A stretch of 64,000 nt of DNA from Enoplolaimus lenunculus (lineage: Eukaryota > Nematoda > Enoplea > Enoplida > Thoracostomopsidae), in assembly GCA_030248215.1 (NCBI GenBank), contig JASANG010000885.1, positions 231,617-295,616 on the forward strand, given 5' to 3'. A program made the translations under genes and the position numbers. Shown one piece after another: positions 48,001-58,924 of this stretch (the first letter of the stretch is position 1; every line of letters starts with the position of its first letter). Under the pieces are notes generated by a model. That model saw only the letters and a list, made by a program, of their open reading frames with translations, did not search any database and was not told where the DNA came from.

Positions 48001-48382
48001 TGATTGCGCTATACTTCCGTACACGTCCGACACCGTCCGGCGCCGTCCGTCACCTGTACGGCGTCGTCTGTCACCGTGCGGTATCGTACGCAAATAACTT
48101 ACGTACGATAATGTATTGTACGAGCGGTGACGGACGGCGCCGTACGGATGACAGACGGTGCCGTACGGATGACGGACGGCGCCGTACAGGTGACGCACGG
48201 TGACGGACGGCGCCGTACGGGTGACGCACGGTGACGGACGGCGCCGTACGGGTGACGCACGGTGACGGACGGCGCCGTACGGGTGACGCACGGTGATGGG
48301 CAGCGCCGTACGGGTGACGCACGGTGATGGGCAGCGCCGTACGGATGACGGACGGCGCCGTCCGTCGACTATAGCGCAACCC
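48001..48382. mobile_element. Family H element with 31-bp minisatellite core
   Basis: Left TGATTGCGCTATAC and right GACTATAGCGCAACCC, with TAA on both sides (47998-48000 and 48383-48385). The core includes about six 31-bp units of GACGGACGGCGCCGTACGGG..TGACGCACGGT. Arg/Pro/Ser-rich frames on both strands are artefacts of the core. Confidence 0.85.
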
Positions 48383-48817
48383 TAACACGTTCGCCAAACG
48401 TGCTTGCCAAATAACCACTTGCATCTATTAAAGTATAAACGAACGACAATCACCCGCGAACAATTAAAATTTACAGTAAAAAAATTGATTTAATTTTAAT
48501 TTGAAACAAATTATTGATGATGACAAGTTGCATTTGCAAAATTTCTTCTCTGTACAAATTTTGCCACGAACTCCCTGAAATATTCGAACATTTCTTTGCA
48601 AAGTTTGCCTTTAAAAGTTGAATGGTTTTTAAAGTAGCAACATATCTCCGAAACTGTGCTGGAGTAAGACGTATTGCTTTCAAATTACAAACTCACTGAA
48701 TGGACACAGCGAATCTAGAGAGAGGGGGCGCGGGTCGTACGCCCCACCCCATCTAAAATTTTGTTGTGATAAAATGGTAAGGTTTAGACAATTTTCTTGC
48801 TTTCGTAAGCTTTAAAT
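48383..48817. other. Intergenic sequence
   Basis: A 70-codon minus frame at 48471-48683 has a protein-like start, but no domain or splice context supports it. Confidence 0.35.
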
Positions 48818-48891
48818 TGGGCATAGGCTCGTTTTTACGCTTTAGGCTTTGGAATATGCCTTACCCTACTGCAACGGCTTTGTTCTATACA
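48818..48891 (-). mobile_element. Family T fragment (one end)
   Basis: GGCATAGG and TTACGCTTTAGGCTTTGG units lead to a worn terminal repeat TTTGTTCTATACAATGG. The other half is missing. Confidence 0.55.
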
Positions 48892-49117
48892 ATGGTAAAT
48901 TGACAAAATCGACCGAAAAAATTTCTAAAGCGGCATTCTGGGTTTCGCATAGAAGCAAGGTCATCTTAGTTATATTCTGGCTGCCTCTCGGTTACTGGTA
49001 CAAAACGCTTTTATCGTTTCTCGACACGATTCCTACATTAATTTCCAAAACATTTTCCGTTTAATTTTACGACAGTCGCATAACCATTTGGTATGCAAAA
49101 CATAGCGTCATCAAGAC

Positions 49118-49275
49118 ATGCCCGTAGCCAGCTTACCTTGCTGAGGTGGCTAAAAAATTTTAGGCATTCAACAATTTTTAATGACTTACAAGAAAGGTTG
49201 AAAATTTTCTAGGGGATGCCAAAATTTTTGCAAGAGGGTCTGAGCCCGTTGCCCACCCCCTTGGCTACGGGCCCG
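49118..49275. mobile_element. Family G foldback with 8-bp target duplication
   Basis: ATGCCCGTAGCCAGC at the left and TTGGCTACGGGCCCG at the right. The direct repeat CATCAAGA sits on both sides (about 49109-49116 and 49276-49283). The 8-bp duplication fits hAT-type mobilisation. Confidence 0.72.
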
Positions 49276-49385
49276 CATCAAGATCTAAAGCACTGATGGG
49301 ACAAAAGGAAATTCACAAATCATAAAGCTGCAGAAATAACATTCTCTATGCAAAGTGACACATCCACCGTGATGTATCTAATTGT

Positions 49386-49561
49386 GGCCCATGTTACTTT
49401 TAGGGCCGTCCCAGTTTCTGGAGGGTCTGTAAGAGTACGTTTACATTCTAGACTACATTTTCTTAGGCTTAACGTACGCTTAGGAATACGCTTTTACAAC
49501 GCTTTAGGCTCAGGAATACGCTTAATCTACTATTACGGCCCTAAAAGTATTAACATTGGCC
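49386..49561 (-). mobile_element. Family T element
   Basis: GGCCCATGTTACTTTTAGGG left end and CCCTAAAAGTATTAACATTGGCC-like right end, with a short TTAGGCTTAACG core. Confidence 0.82.
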
Positions 49562-50088
49562 AAAGTTAGGATTGATTTCATGTTTATTTACTGCAATTTC
49601 ATCGTCGGTATGCCGGAAGATAAGCCAACATTGCGATTGCTGTTTGTTTAAGTTCATCAATCGTTGAAATTATAAGTAGTTGCCGACAAATATTTGTTAA
49701 TCACTCGATTAGCAAGTAGCCTTGATATATTGCGCAAAAAGTATCAATTTGTTAGACAAAGCAGAATTATAGTCAGAAAAAAGAGCAAACTTTCCTTTCA
49801 AGTGATAAGGAATGAATGTCCTATACTCAATATCGCGTACTAGAAACCAATTTGTAAATCAGACTTGAAAATTTATAATACAAGTGTGCTGGATCTGAAC
49901 ACGGCATCCCATCACGTTGTACATTCAAAACGACCAATCTAACGTAAAACAATGCTCTGTTTTCTACTGAATTAAAACAAAAATAATAAATTTGTTCCAA
50001 ATATGCTGAAACCTGCAAATATCCCAGCTCACACTCGAATATTGATTGCAACGATACAAAAATTCACTGAAAACAGAGCAGAACATAA
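49562..50088. other. 3' flank of the MPP-alpha gene
   Basis: Downstream of the minus-strand MPP-alpha stop codon. No canonical AATAAA stands out close to the stop, and nothing else is recognised. Confidence 0.35.
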
Positions 50089-53000
50089 CTAAGATTTAAA
50101 TAATGAGTAATTTTTCTGTTTCAGACGCCCCGTTTCACGCTCAACAATAGCTTCAGTGATCGCGTCATAATCTGGCAACTGACTAATATCACCAAAAGCG
50201 ACCACAGACGGCTTGGATTTAAACAAATTTTCAGCAACGCGTTTCACATCATTTTCAGTGACAGCATCTAAAAATTGAACCAGGAAAGTAAGAGTTAATG
50301 TCTGTATTAGATCCTAGATCATGAGTAAAATTTTGATACTGATCAAACATTGACTATCAAAAATTAACAAAACTCTGGCGCATCTATGCATATATGGTAG
50401 CGTTTAAAAAACAACAAAAATAGCATATTCGGCTACTTTTATAATAAATCTCACCAACAGCTCATTACGAGTAAACTTCAAGTACGCAAAACTCATAAAT
50501 ATTGAAATTTTATATGACAATTCGTACTAATTTGTATTTTTCCGCGGCATTACCAAAAAACCACAAAATAAAATAATAACCTGCTATATTTACCTATTTT
50601 ACTGATATACCACAACGGTGACTTTCGTTCGTTATGTCCCAGAATTTGTCGACCAATGTCTTCAAACACAACGGGACGCATTTCCAAATTTGTTAGCAGC
50701 AATGATTTTAGCTGCTTTTTAGCTCGAGAGAGTTCTTCCTATAAAACACAATTTTACATGCTACACGGCCTGCATCTATCCCAATTAACACTTAACTCGG
50801 TCGTTTCATGTTTTGTACTATAACACATCATAGAGTACATAAGAACATTTCAGCCAATAAAAACTGCCGTCAACCTTCGACAAAGTTGTGCAAAACTTAA
50901 ACAGACTTCAATTCCATGTAATACAAGACCAAAACACTTAAATTCTAAATAAAATCATACTTCTGTCATTTGTCCGGTCATTGCAATAAATTCATTCACG
51001 ATCACAGCCACCATATCTCTGAGCTAAAACTAGTTAATTACAAGTCAGAATCAACTGCGACCGCTACAGCAGAAAGTCAAAGAACCTCGTATTCAGCTAT
51101 GGCAAACGACAACGAACTTGCGCGGATTGTGTTTGTACGGACTACAGTACTAAATGCAGGTATGTTGCCCTTTCCGTTTTAATATAATAAGAATTGACTC
51201 GTAGGCATCAACATATCAAACTTTTAAATCTTATCGGATGATCAAACTGCCGTTATACAAGTGACCGTTAATCGAAAAGCCACAAAAATTGAAAGTTTCT
51301 AAGAACGTTAATTGCAGTACAAGACAAAACAGTACAAGACAAAACCGGCAACATTACATAAAAATGAACGGCTTTGATTAGCTTGTCACAAATTAACACA
51401 CGATGTGGTGCCCAGGTAACATACTTTATTTGGATCGCAACTAGCATACAAACAGTACAAACCACAGTCACCATAGACATGATGAAACGATGTAGCGTTA
51501 TACATCCAATGATATCTTAAAATAAAATTTGACAAAACTGTACCGCAGGAGAGATATGCCATATAGCAATAATATCAATTAATTAATTCGTTCTAAAACA
51601 AAGTTAACGTATCCGTTCGTGTTGAGGACGATATCGAAACTTCGTGTTACAATAGCAGAATTAGGTTGTGTGCTATGTTAATTACAGTGTCTCAAGCTAT
51701 AAAGCTAGCTTGGATATGTTTTGATTTGTTGCATTGCACACACCACAGAAAACTGACAATCTTTTGTTGTCAATAGTTCGTAACTGGTAATTGTCACAAC
51801 CAAAAAACACGCTTGCCTTACTCACCTGTTCAAAACATTGGTATACAACCGCGTATACATGCCTTTACCGGGGCCGCCTGCACTAAATGATCCTCCGCCA
51901 CCCATCAAAGCATTTAAAACGCAGTAAGTCACAAAATCAGGGTGACTGAAATACGGAAAAATGCTTTTTTAAAACAGTACTATTTTTGATTGGTCCCATA
52001 AGGCACTCAACATATAATTTTCTCCAATAACACATCCATTGCTGTTCCTAAGGTTCCGAAATTACGTAATGAAACTAACTTAAAAAACTGTCCGCTCATT
52101 CTAATTATAATTCATATCAGGCAGGACAGCGCAATATAAGTCTTATTTTACGTGTCAGTTGTAACACTCGAGTACTGAGATACTTCTATAAACATAAGGT
52201 TTTATTCTGAAAATGTCAACATGTGATACATGACTATAATATTAGCTATTTAAAAACATGTCGCTTACAAGGTTAGTATATTGCATCCCAAACCACATGA
52301 GAAGTTTTTAAGAATGCATACGCCTTTTCGAAGCTAATTGAATTATCATTTAGATTGAGCTCACCTGTACGACACACTTTCAAATCCGAGCATGAAATGG
52401 CACAACTCTGCCATTGGTGTCGGTCCCAAAGCGACACTTTTAAGATTTCTTTCAATCTAAAACCAAAATCAGTTAAACAACATATACACAAGAAGCAATT
52501 ACATATAAATGCGGTGGCAAAGCTGATGACCTCATGTGCTTGCCCTAGATACGAATGGGATTGGATATAGCTTCAAATCGAATCTCTTCGTGTGTACTAA
52601 TACAGAAGTTCTCCGTTGCGACTTAAGTTTACTCTAAATGAACAGTCTTCGATAAGCTACTTCATTGATTTAACGAAAAAAATATCAACCATAATATAAT
52701 TTAACAATCCCTGATACAATTTTTATTTGAAATTCACGAACACTTGACAGATACTACAGCCTTTCTCATTGAACCGTTATAAAGTACATGACTATTGATT
52801 AGCAAATGAAAAGCGGTGTATTGGCATGCGTTATGACATGCCATAAATTTTCGCGTAACACAAGATATACCTTGACAAATCCACCAGTGTAGCGAGCAGG
52901 TGTGTGATTGGGTTTCAGTTCGGGAAGAGAAACCAATTCAGGTTCAGTTTCCCAAACTGGTTTTGTATCGACAAAGTGGTGCTGAACAGCAGCAGCAAAT

Positions 53001-56000
53001 TCATCGTGATCAACACCTACTCCTTAAATGTGAGAACAATAAATTTAATTATAATATCTTACAAGGTTGATTTTCTAGTTACATTTTGAAAAGAAATCAA
53101 ACATGTGTTTTAGTTTAGTGTTATGCGGAATGAAGAAATTGCACATCAATAAAACGTAAAGTGTTGCCGATTTAGTTGTCAAGTCAGCCTATTTGACCAC
53201 CATCATCTTAATAATAAATCATGCAATTTAATTTAACTTTTAAGAGCAAAACATTCATGTGCAAGGTATGGTAGGTCTTTGTTGAAATAGCAATCGTACA
53301 GTTTAATCGGCTTGTGTAGGGCACCTTAAAATCTTGCAAAAACACAGACGCGTTGTTGTTTTAATTTATCACCGTTACAATGAAAACAAGCAAGATAATT
53401 TATTACCTGTAACTACTATTCGTTGAGGTGTGAAATGTGCTCTCAGAAATTGAAATATGGTGGATCTTCTTATCGAATCGATGTTCTCTTCAGGGCAGTA
53501 CTTTGGTAACCCAACAGTGTTATCTTTGAACGCTGCCTAAATTGCAAAAAAACGCGCAAACCGTCAATGACGCTATTATACATCTTATAGTTATTTAGAA
53601 AACAATTTAAATAATGAAAACAGAAACCGAAATGAACAAAATTAATACATCAAACTATATGCTTAAGTGTTCACCAAAAAATTAAAATATCTTGTTTCGC
53701 CACATAAGCTTTCGTTTAAGTATTTTCACATCAGTTTCAACATACTGCGTGGATCCAATCAGTCAGGATGCGCTCAGGGTTTGGATCACGGTTCATGTCA
53801 GCAATATCGTATCGGATGATATCACCAGCATTTTTTATCTAAACACGAAATATAAAATAAGCTTTTGCTGAATAAATTAAACACTCAATCGGGTGCATAA
53901 CATAATTTCTAGGGTTTCAAGCTAACTACAAAATATCAACCTCAAATGTTACCAAACTATTTTGAACAAAAACAGTCGAATCTTATAAATATGCATATGT
54001 AACGGAATTTTGTAACAGAGAATTGAGCAATTTTGAAAGATTATTTGTCTCGCTCTATATTGTCGGTAACCATGCCGATACGTCCCTTGTCACTTGTTTT
54101 TAATACCATACAAAAGGGTGTATAAAATTATAAGCCCTTTGGTTGGTAATATAAAGGCACCGCCTACTGGTTTTTGTAACTTAACTCAATTACTATTATC
54201 AGTAACTATGTGCCCCTTGGCAGCAAAAACAGAACGAAAAATTACGTCTTATAATTCGAGATGCTCGTTCTCGATTGTTTGAACGTTATACGCCCTTTGG
54301 CATGAATACCGACAATATAGCGACATAATACAGTCACAAACAAATATCGAAAAACAAAAGTAGCAACTTCTCGCTCGGTTAGCAACTGCCGCATTGAAGC
54401 CTCAGCAATAGCACCAACGACAGACGACATTCCTGAACGATGACATGACGAAGCGTAAATAAATGTGTCCCTACAAGAAGTATGTATTGTATACATAAAG
54501 TGGTTAGTAGGGTCACAACAGGAACTATATTTCACAGGATAAAGGAACAGGAATCATATATTTCAACGGAACAGGAGTATGAATTCCAAATATTACATGA
54601 CCGAATTACAACTATTTGACTATGGTCCAACAAAAAATATGCTGCTTGTCTACTGATTTGCGTTTTCATTAGCCAGTTTTCCACGTTCTACAAAAGTATA
54701 CGTCGAATACATTAAAATATGCGGAAGGAACAGACGAAACAGAAGCAGTGATAAGAAATTAGTTTCAGCACCATTTTTGAGACATTTTTGTTTATGAGCT
54801 TATTCCGCAGTTTGCCGCAAGATCGAAAAACTCCGGTTACTGCGTCGTTCGACGCCACGCCAGAACAGCAATTGAATATTTGCGGAAATTTCAGTCGGAA
54901 CAGGAATTCTGATGCAGCATGGGCAGTTAGTACCGGTGACACGATTTGATTTTTCGCCCGGAAGACAGTTTAATTTTTCGCACCGAACGCATTAAACCAT
55001 TTAAATTTTTCCCCAGATGCCGGAAAGTAAAAAAGCATTTATTTGAATCATCCAGGAGAAAAGCACTGCGAAGGTGTAATGAGTGCTTAAAATGTAAATT
55101 GTTGTAAAACTGCCTTAACATTCTGGCAATTTTATTCAACAAAGGAAAGAATTGTACAATGACCGGTGTCGGGAAAAACAAAAATGGGAAAAAGATTTAT
55201 ATCGTGAGCGGAGAAAAATACACTAGTCTATTTCGTCCGGGTGAAAGATCAAACGGAGATGAAGAATATATCGTGAACGGGAAAGAATTAAACAAGTCTA
55301 ATTCTTCAGGGGGAGAAGAATACCGTGACACCAGCACCAAATTAATATTAATTTGGTTTGTCAATCCAAAATAATCGACATAACACACTGATTGGAATCG
55401 AAGATGCTTAAAACTAACTTAATATACGTTATAGTACGTGGTTACTTAGTTGATTGGCAATCACATATTCCGCCATGTTCCTCTAAATGATTGTAAAGTT
55501 GATTTCGATCTTTGTACCTTACCGTTGACTAAAATAAAACCATTTATACATGAGACTCTCAGATTTTGTTTACAACTAACATAGTACGTGAGTAGTATAC
55601 ACCCAGGGTGGGTGTATACTACTTACGTGCGACCGACAGTTAGCCAGGACAATTAAAACAAATCCAACAATTAAGGTGCTTTACAAAATGACCCCTGACC
55701 TGTTAAGGCTAAATTTGTGGGCACTTAAGGACAATAATTAAATTTGTTTTGGTACTGATAAATACTGTAATGCATATTAAGGTTCCACGAGATATTAATT
55801 CTACCCGATAAAGGTACCGGATATTGAAGTTTTTACCAGAACCGGATATAGCATGTAAATATGAGCACTGTTGACAGCAATAAACTCGCACAAATGTATA
55901 TGTTTATTAAATTGAAATTAATTGTTAGTTTAGATTTTTCAATCTATTTCAGTTATTGAGATGCTTAATAGCAATGCTTGCCCAGAAAGGTAAACGCACC

Positions 56001-56678
56001 AAGATGTTAAATATGATTGTCCACTTATCAAAAACAGTTTTATGGTATTCGGAACCACAACCGTGGTCGCACCCTGTGCATATTATACTAAAGAAATTAA
56101 ACCAAAGTTCAAAACAAACACATATATAACGACTGAAGTACCTGACGTTATTACATGTATGTCTCCAAAATATAAAGCTAAACTCACATTAAAAGCTAGC
56201 TTTTCCAGATAATGGGACACACCACTGATTACTGATGCTTCATATCGACTTCCAGCATCAATGCAAACTAAAAACTTTACAACTTGCTGCCAAATATACA
56301 CTATGTGAGTGGCCATTTTTGAAGACAATATGACAGATGTTTATACCAATAATTATTTTTAACTTAAATGACAACTTACAAAATGCTTGGTGTAATGAAT
56401 CTATATAGTGCACACACTGTATTAGAAATCTTCCTGTCAAAATCTATCTCTAAGACACAAATAAAACAGATAACGTATTAGATTTAGCACAAAATGTTAC
56501 CTCCAACAGTAGAAAATTCTCCAAAATGAGGTGCGGTGGCTATTCGAATGCCGTTTCCAAGCGTTGTCACAGTACATTGAAAGGGATCGTTTCTGAATGT
56601 GTCAGGCACGTTTGTAAACAATGGCTTTTGCAGTCCTGTGACAGGATCTGCTAAAGAAGTACTATGAACGCCAGAAAT
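50089..56678 (-). CDS. PMPCA: Mitochondrial processing peptidase alpha subunit (first exon not found)
   Basis: Non-catalytic, substrate-binding subunit of the matrix peptidase that removes mitochondrial presequences. Thirteen in-phase minus-strand exons: 56678-56501, 56267-56188, 55528-55446, 54470-54368, 53838-53746, 53536-53407, 53022-52871, 52456-52365, 51945-51826, 51515-51425, 51023-50961, 50738-50594, 50267-50089. They give 502 residues plus stop (human 525). Landmarks: [32 protein letters not shown] (the beta-subunit HXXEH zinc motif is absent, as expected for alpha), [25 protein letters not shown], the glycine-rich loop [15 protein letters not shown] that recognises presequences, [26 protein letters not shown] and LFKS at the end. 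The first exon, with ATG and targeting presequence, must lie upstream of 56678 and end in phase 0; I could not place it. ATGTTTCGTCGC near 56790 (minus) is a weak candidate. Strong, colinear conservation throughout; the donor of 54368 is the least typical. Confidence 0.94.
55585..55629. repeat. Short near-perfect hairpin in an MPP-alpha intron
   Basis: TACGTGAGTAGTATACACCC (55585-55604) pairs with GGGTGTATACTACTTACGTG (55610-55629) across a five-base loop, with one mismatch in 20. It has no known element ends. Confidence 0.8.
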
Positions 56679-56843
56679 CTAAAACTGCAACTTTCATCAC
56701 AGTTGCGAATCATTTAATGCTACACAACATTAACTCGAAATTATTTGCATAGAGGTTTGCTACGACTTTCTATATCATATAACGAGCTTCGACGCGACGA
56801 AACATCTGGTTCTGAACCATATATATTACCCTTGTGTGAGCAA

Positions 56844-57094
56844 TAGATTACAAATAAACCAAAACAAAGTAAATTAACAATTTCTGGCACTGCAGTTGCC
56901 AAGCTGATTTTTATTGAGCTACTATACTTTGAAAAGCGGACTTTGAAACCAACCAGAAAAACCGTTATAATTCCTGTAAAGATTACACTTAAGAGAGCAA
57001 TAGATTATAAACCAAAACAAACCAAAGTAGCAACTTCTGGCACTGCAGTTGCAAAGCTGATTTTTTGTTGGTCTACTACACTTTGAGAAGGAGG
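56844..57094. repeat. Diverged tandem duplication of about 150 bp
   Basis: GAGCAATAGATTA..CCAAAACAAA..TTCTGGCACTGCAGTTGC..AAGCTGATTTTT..CTACTA occurs at 56848 and again, with small differences, at 56995. It lies just upstream of the first recognised MPP-alpha exon. Confidence 0.75.
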
Positions 57095-57199
57095 TTTTGT
57101 TGAATAATGTTTAATAATATTTTTTAAAGCAATGCTTTTATTACGCATGGTTAAACAGCAATACCACGCTCTAAAATTGTACGTAGTTTTTGATCATAT

Positions 57200-57535
57200 T
57201 TGCATGATGGCCTGTTTGATGACGCATGGGTGGGATCCAAGAGCAGGAAACAAATGTGCACGCTTTCAGCTTCTGATTACTTAGACATTTTCAATTACAT
57301 AGGTAAAGTACCTATAGAAAAGACGTTCAATATGTTTCGTCACGTCAAGGACTTCAATCAATCGTTAAGACAGTTATGTGTTCCTATAGATCACAAAGAG
57401 GCACATACTAGCGACCGAGAAACGAAACGTACTTATTTTTACAAAATGCAACGACTCAACAAACCATTTAATCTTTTGGGGTCACATTGTTGTCAAATGG
57501 AACAGCCTACTACGCAATGTAGTACGAGTTAGCCG
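57200..57535 (+). CDS. Unidentified open frame upstream of MPP-alpha
   Basis: 110 codons from the ATG at 57200, with a balanced residue mix (KQMCTLSASDYLDIFNYIGK near the start, KRTYFYKMQRLNKPFNLLG near the end). I recognise no domain. It is transcribed away from MPP-alpha if real. It could be a short exon, a decayed mobile-element gene or chance. Confidence 0.25.
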
Positions 57536-57751
57536 GGTACATTGTCTTAGGTTAAATCGCAGTACAAATTGAATTTGGTGTGAGTCGGGTGTGACAGAAC
57601 GAACATTTTCTTAGGTTCATAATTCTTGCATAGAGATTTACAAATAGCGCCGAAGGCGAAATTTTTACTAACCACCGTTTGCATCTATGGGGTGTATTCC
57701 AAAATTAGTTGATATATACTGAAGATAAAATAGTTAACGCCAAATATTACT

Positions 57752-58040
57752 GTCAGAACTGCACGGTCGGGACGACCCCCATCCTCGAGGTACTGCGAAT
57801 AAACATGTTTTTCTTTCAGAATGCGAGCAATTTTTCTGATTATATTTCTCTTTGGTTTTCAACATTGAGAGTTAACTTTTGTTCAGTTTACCCTACTACT
57901 TTAAACCATGTTTACTAATATATCCCTAGTGTACATGCTATACCACGTATAAAGTCCCGGACCGCGAATCCAAACTCTTCGTAATTCATAGGCCTAACGG
58001 TCGGGACGATCCCCATCCTCGAAGTACTGCGAATATACTT
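57752..58040. repeat. Direct repeat of a 43-bp block
   Basis: CGGTCGGGACGAYCCCCATC followed by CTCGARGTACTGCGAATA occurs at about 57765 and again at about 57998. The second copy runs into the tRNA-like SINE at 58060-58145. Confidence 0.8.
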
Positions 58041-58145
58041 GGTTTTGCCCGTTAATTTCTCCGCAGCATACGGCCACGCTGAGAATGGAACCTCAGACCT
58101 CTCGCTCGCGAGTCAAGCGCGCTACCCATTATACCACGCGGCCGA
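57996..58145 (-). repeat. tRNA-derived SINE
   Basis: The minus strand starts GGCCGCGTGGTATAATGGG, with TGGTATAATGGGTAG as an A box. It continues with CTTGACTCGCGAGCGAG as a distorted anticodon arm and CTGAGGTTCCATTCTCAG as a T arm, and closes with CGTGGCC pairing to the start. The acceptor and T stems pair but the anticodon stem does not, so this is not an intact tRNA. The conserved tail block is shared with 57765. Confidence 0.6.
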
Positions 58146-58252
58146 TGTTATAATTTTCTCTAACGCTATATGTGCACGTGTATGTATGTTTTAAATAACA
58201 CATTCCGCATAAGCATATGCTACACCACGTATACCAACAACAACAAAAACAA

Positions 58253-58275
58253 CAACTACTACTACTACTACTACA
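58253..58275. repeat. (ACT)n microsatellite
   Basis: Seven or so ACT units following a CAA-rich stretch. Confidence 0.8.
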
Positions 58276-58279
58276 TCAT

Positions 58280-58749
58280 TATAATAACCGTTAATCTCTA
58301 ACAGTTTACAACACTACGATATTGAAATGAATATTGCCATACGTGTCGGATGGGGCCCAGTCTGCACTCTGTGTCACACTGACTGGTGTTCACCCTCGTC
58401 CTCCCACTCCTCCGCGTTATGTATTTCCTTGACCTGTTATTTGCGTCAATCTTGAGCTTTATGATTATAATCTTATTGATTTTGGGACCAAATACTCCAA
58501 ATTACTGTAATTTGATTGCCAGGAGGAGTAATTTTTACACCTATAAAACCGTTGTTATGCTATATTTCTAAACTGTCTCACTTATGATTAACCGCAGTAG
58601 CTTCGAAGCACATTTAATTCCGTGTACTTCAAAGCGGTAAACTGCATTTATTCAATATTTTATTTGATATACGTGCTAGCTACGCAATTACAGAGCTTCA
58701 AAAACTATTACGCTTATTCCAATTAAATGAAAGTTTAAGAACACTGTGC
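58280..58749. other. Intergenic sequence, nothing recognised
   Basis: No gene or repeat identified. Confidence 0.4.
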
Positions 58750-58757
58750 CACATACT

Positions 58758-58916
58758 GGCCCATGTATAGAACATGGTCGAAACAGTAGTATAAGTGTAT
58801 TACTAAGCCTAAGCCTAAGCCTAAAGCGTAAGCCTAAGCAAAAATTAGTCTAAAGCGTAGACTGACTCTATTATTCCTCTCCGAAAAACGATCCGGCCCT
58901 ATTCTATACACGGGCC
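58758..58916 (+). mobile_element. Family T element, perfect 8-bp target duplication
   Basis: Left end GGCCCATGTATAGAACATGG, right end CCCTATTCTATACACGGGCC. Perfect direct repeat CACATACT at 58750-58757 and 58917-58924. Short CCTAAG core. Confidence 0.9.
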
Positions 58917-58924
58917 CACATACT

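Noticed and set aside
48471-48683. A 70-codon minus-strand frame as a gene
   Set aside because: The first half is protein-like but the end is low-complexity Ile/Lys, and no exon partner or domain was found.
58060-58145. A functional tRNA gene on the minus strand
   Set aside because: Acceptor and T stems pair, but the anticodon stem has mismatches and the T loop is one base too long. A SINE head is more likely.
366-58916. TTAGGC arrays as evidence of a chromosome end or of fused chromosomes
   Set aside because: The arrays are short, scattered, in both orientations and enclosed by transposon ends with target duplications, so they are insertions and not terminal telomere.
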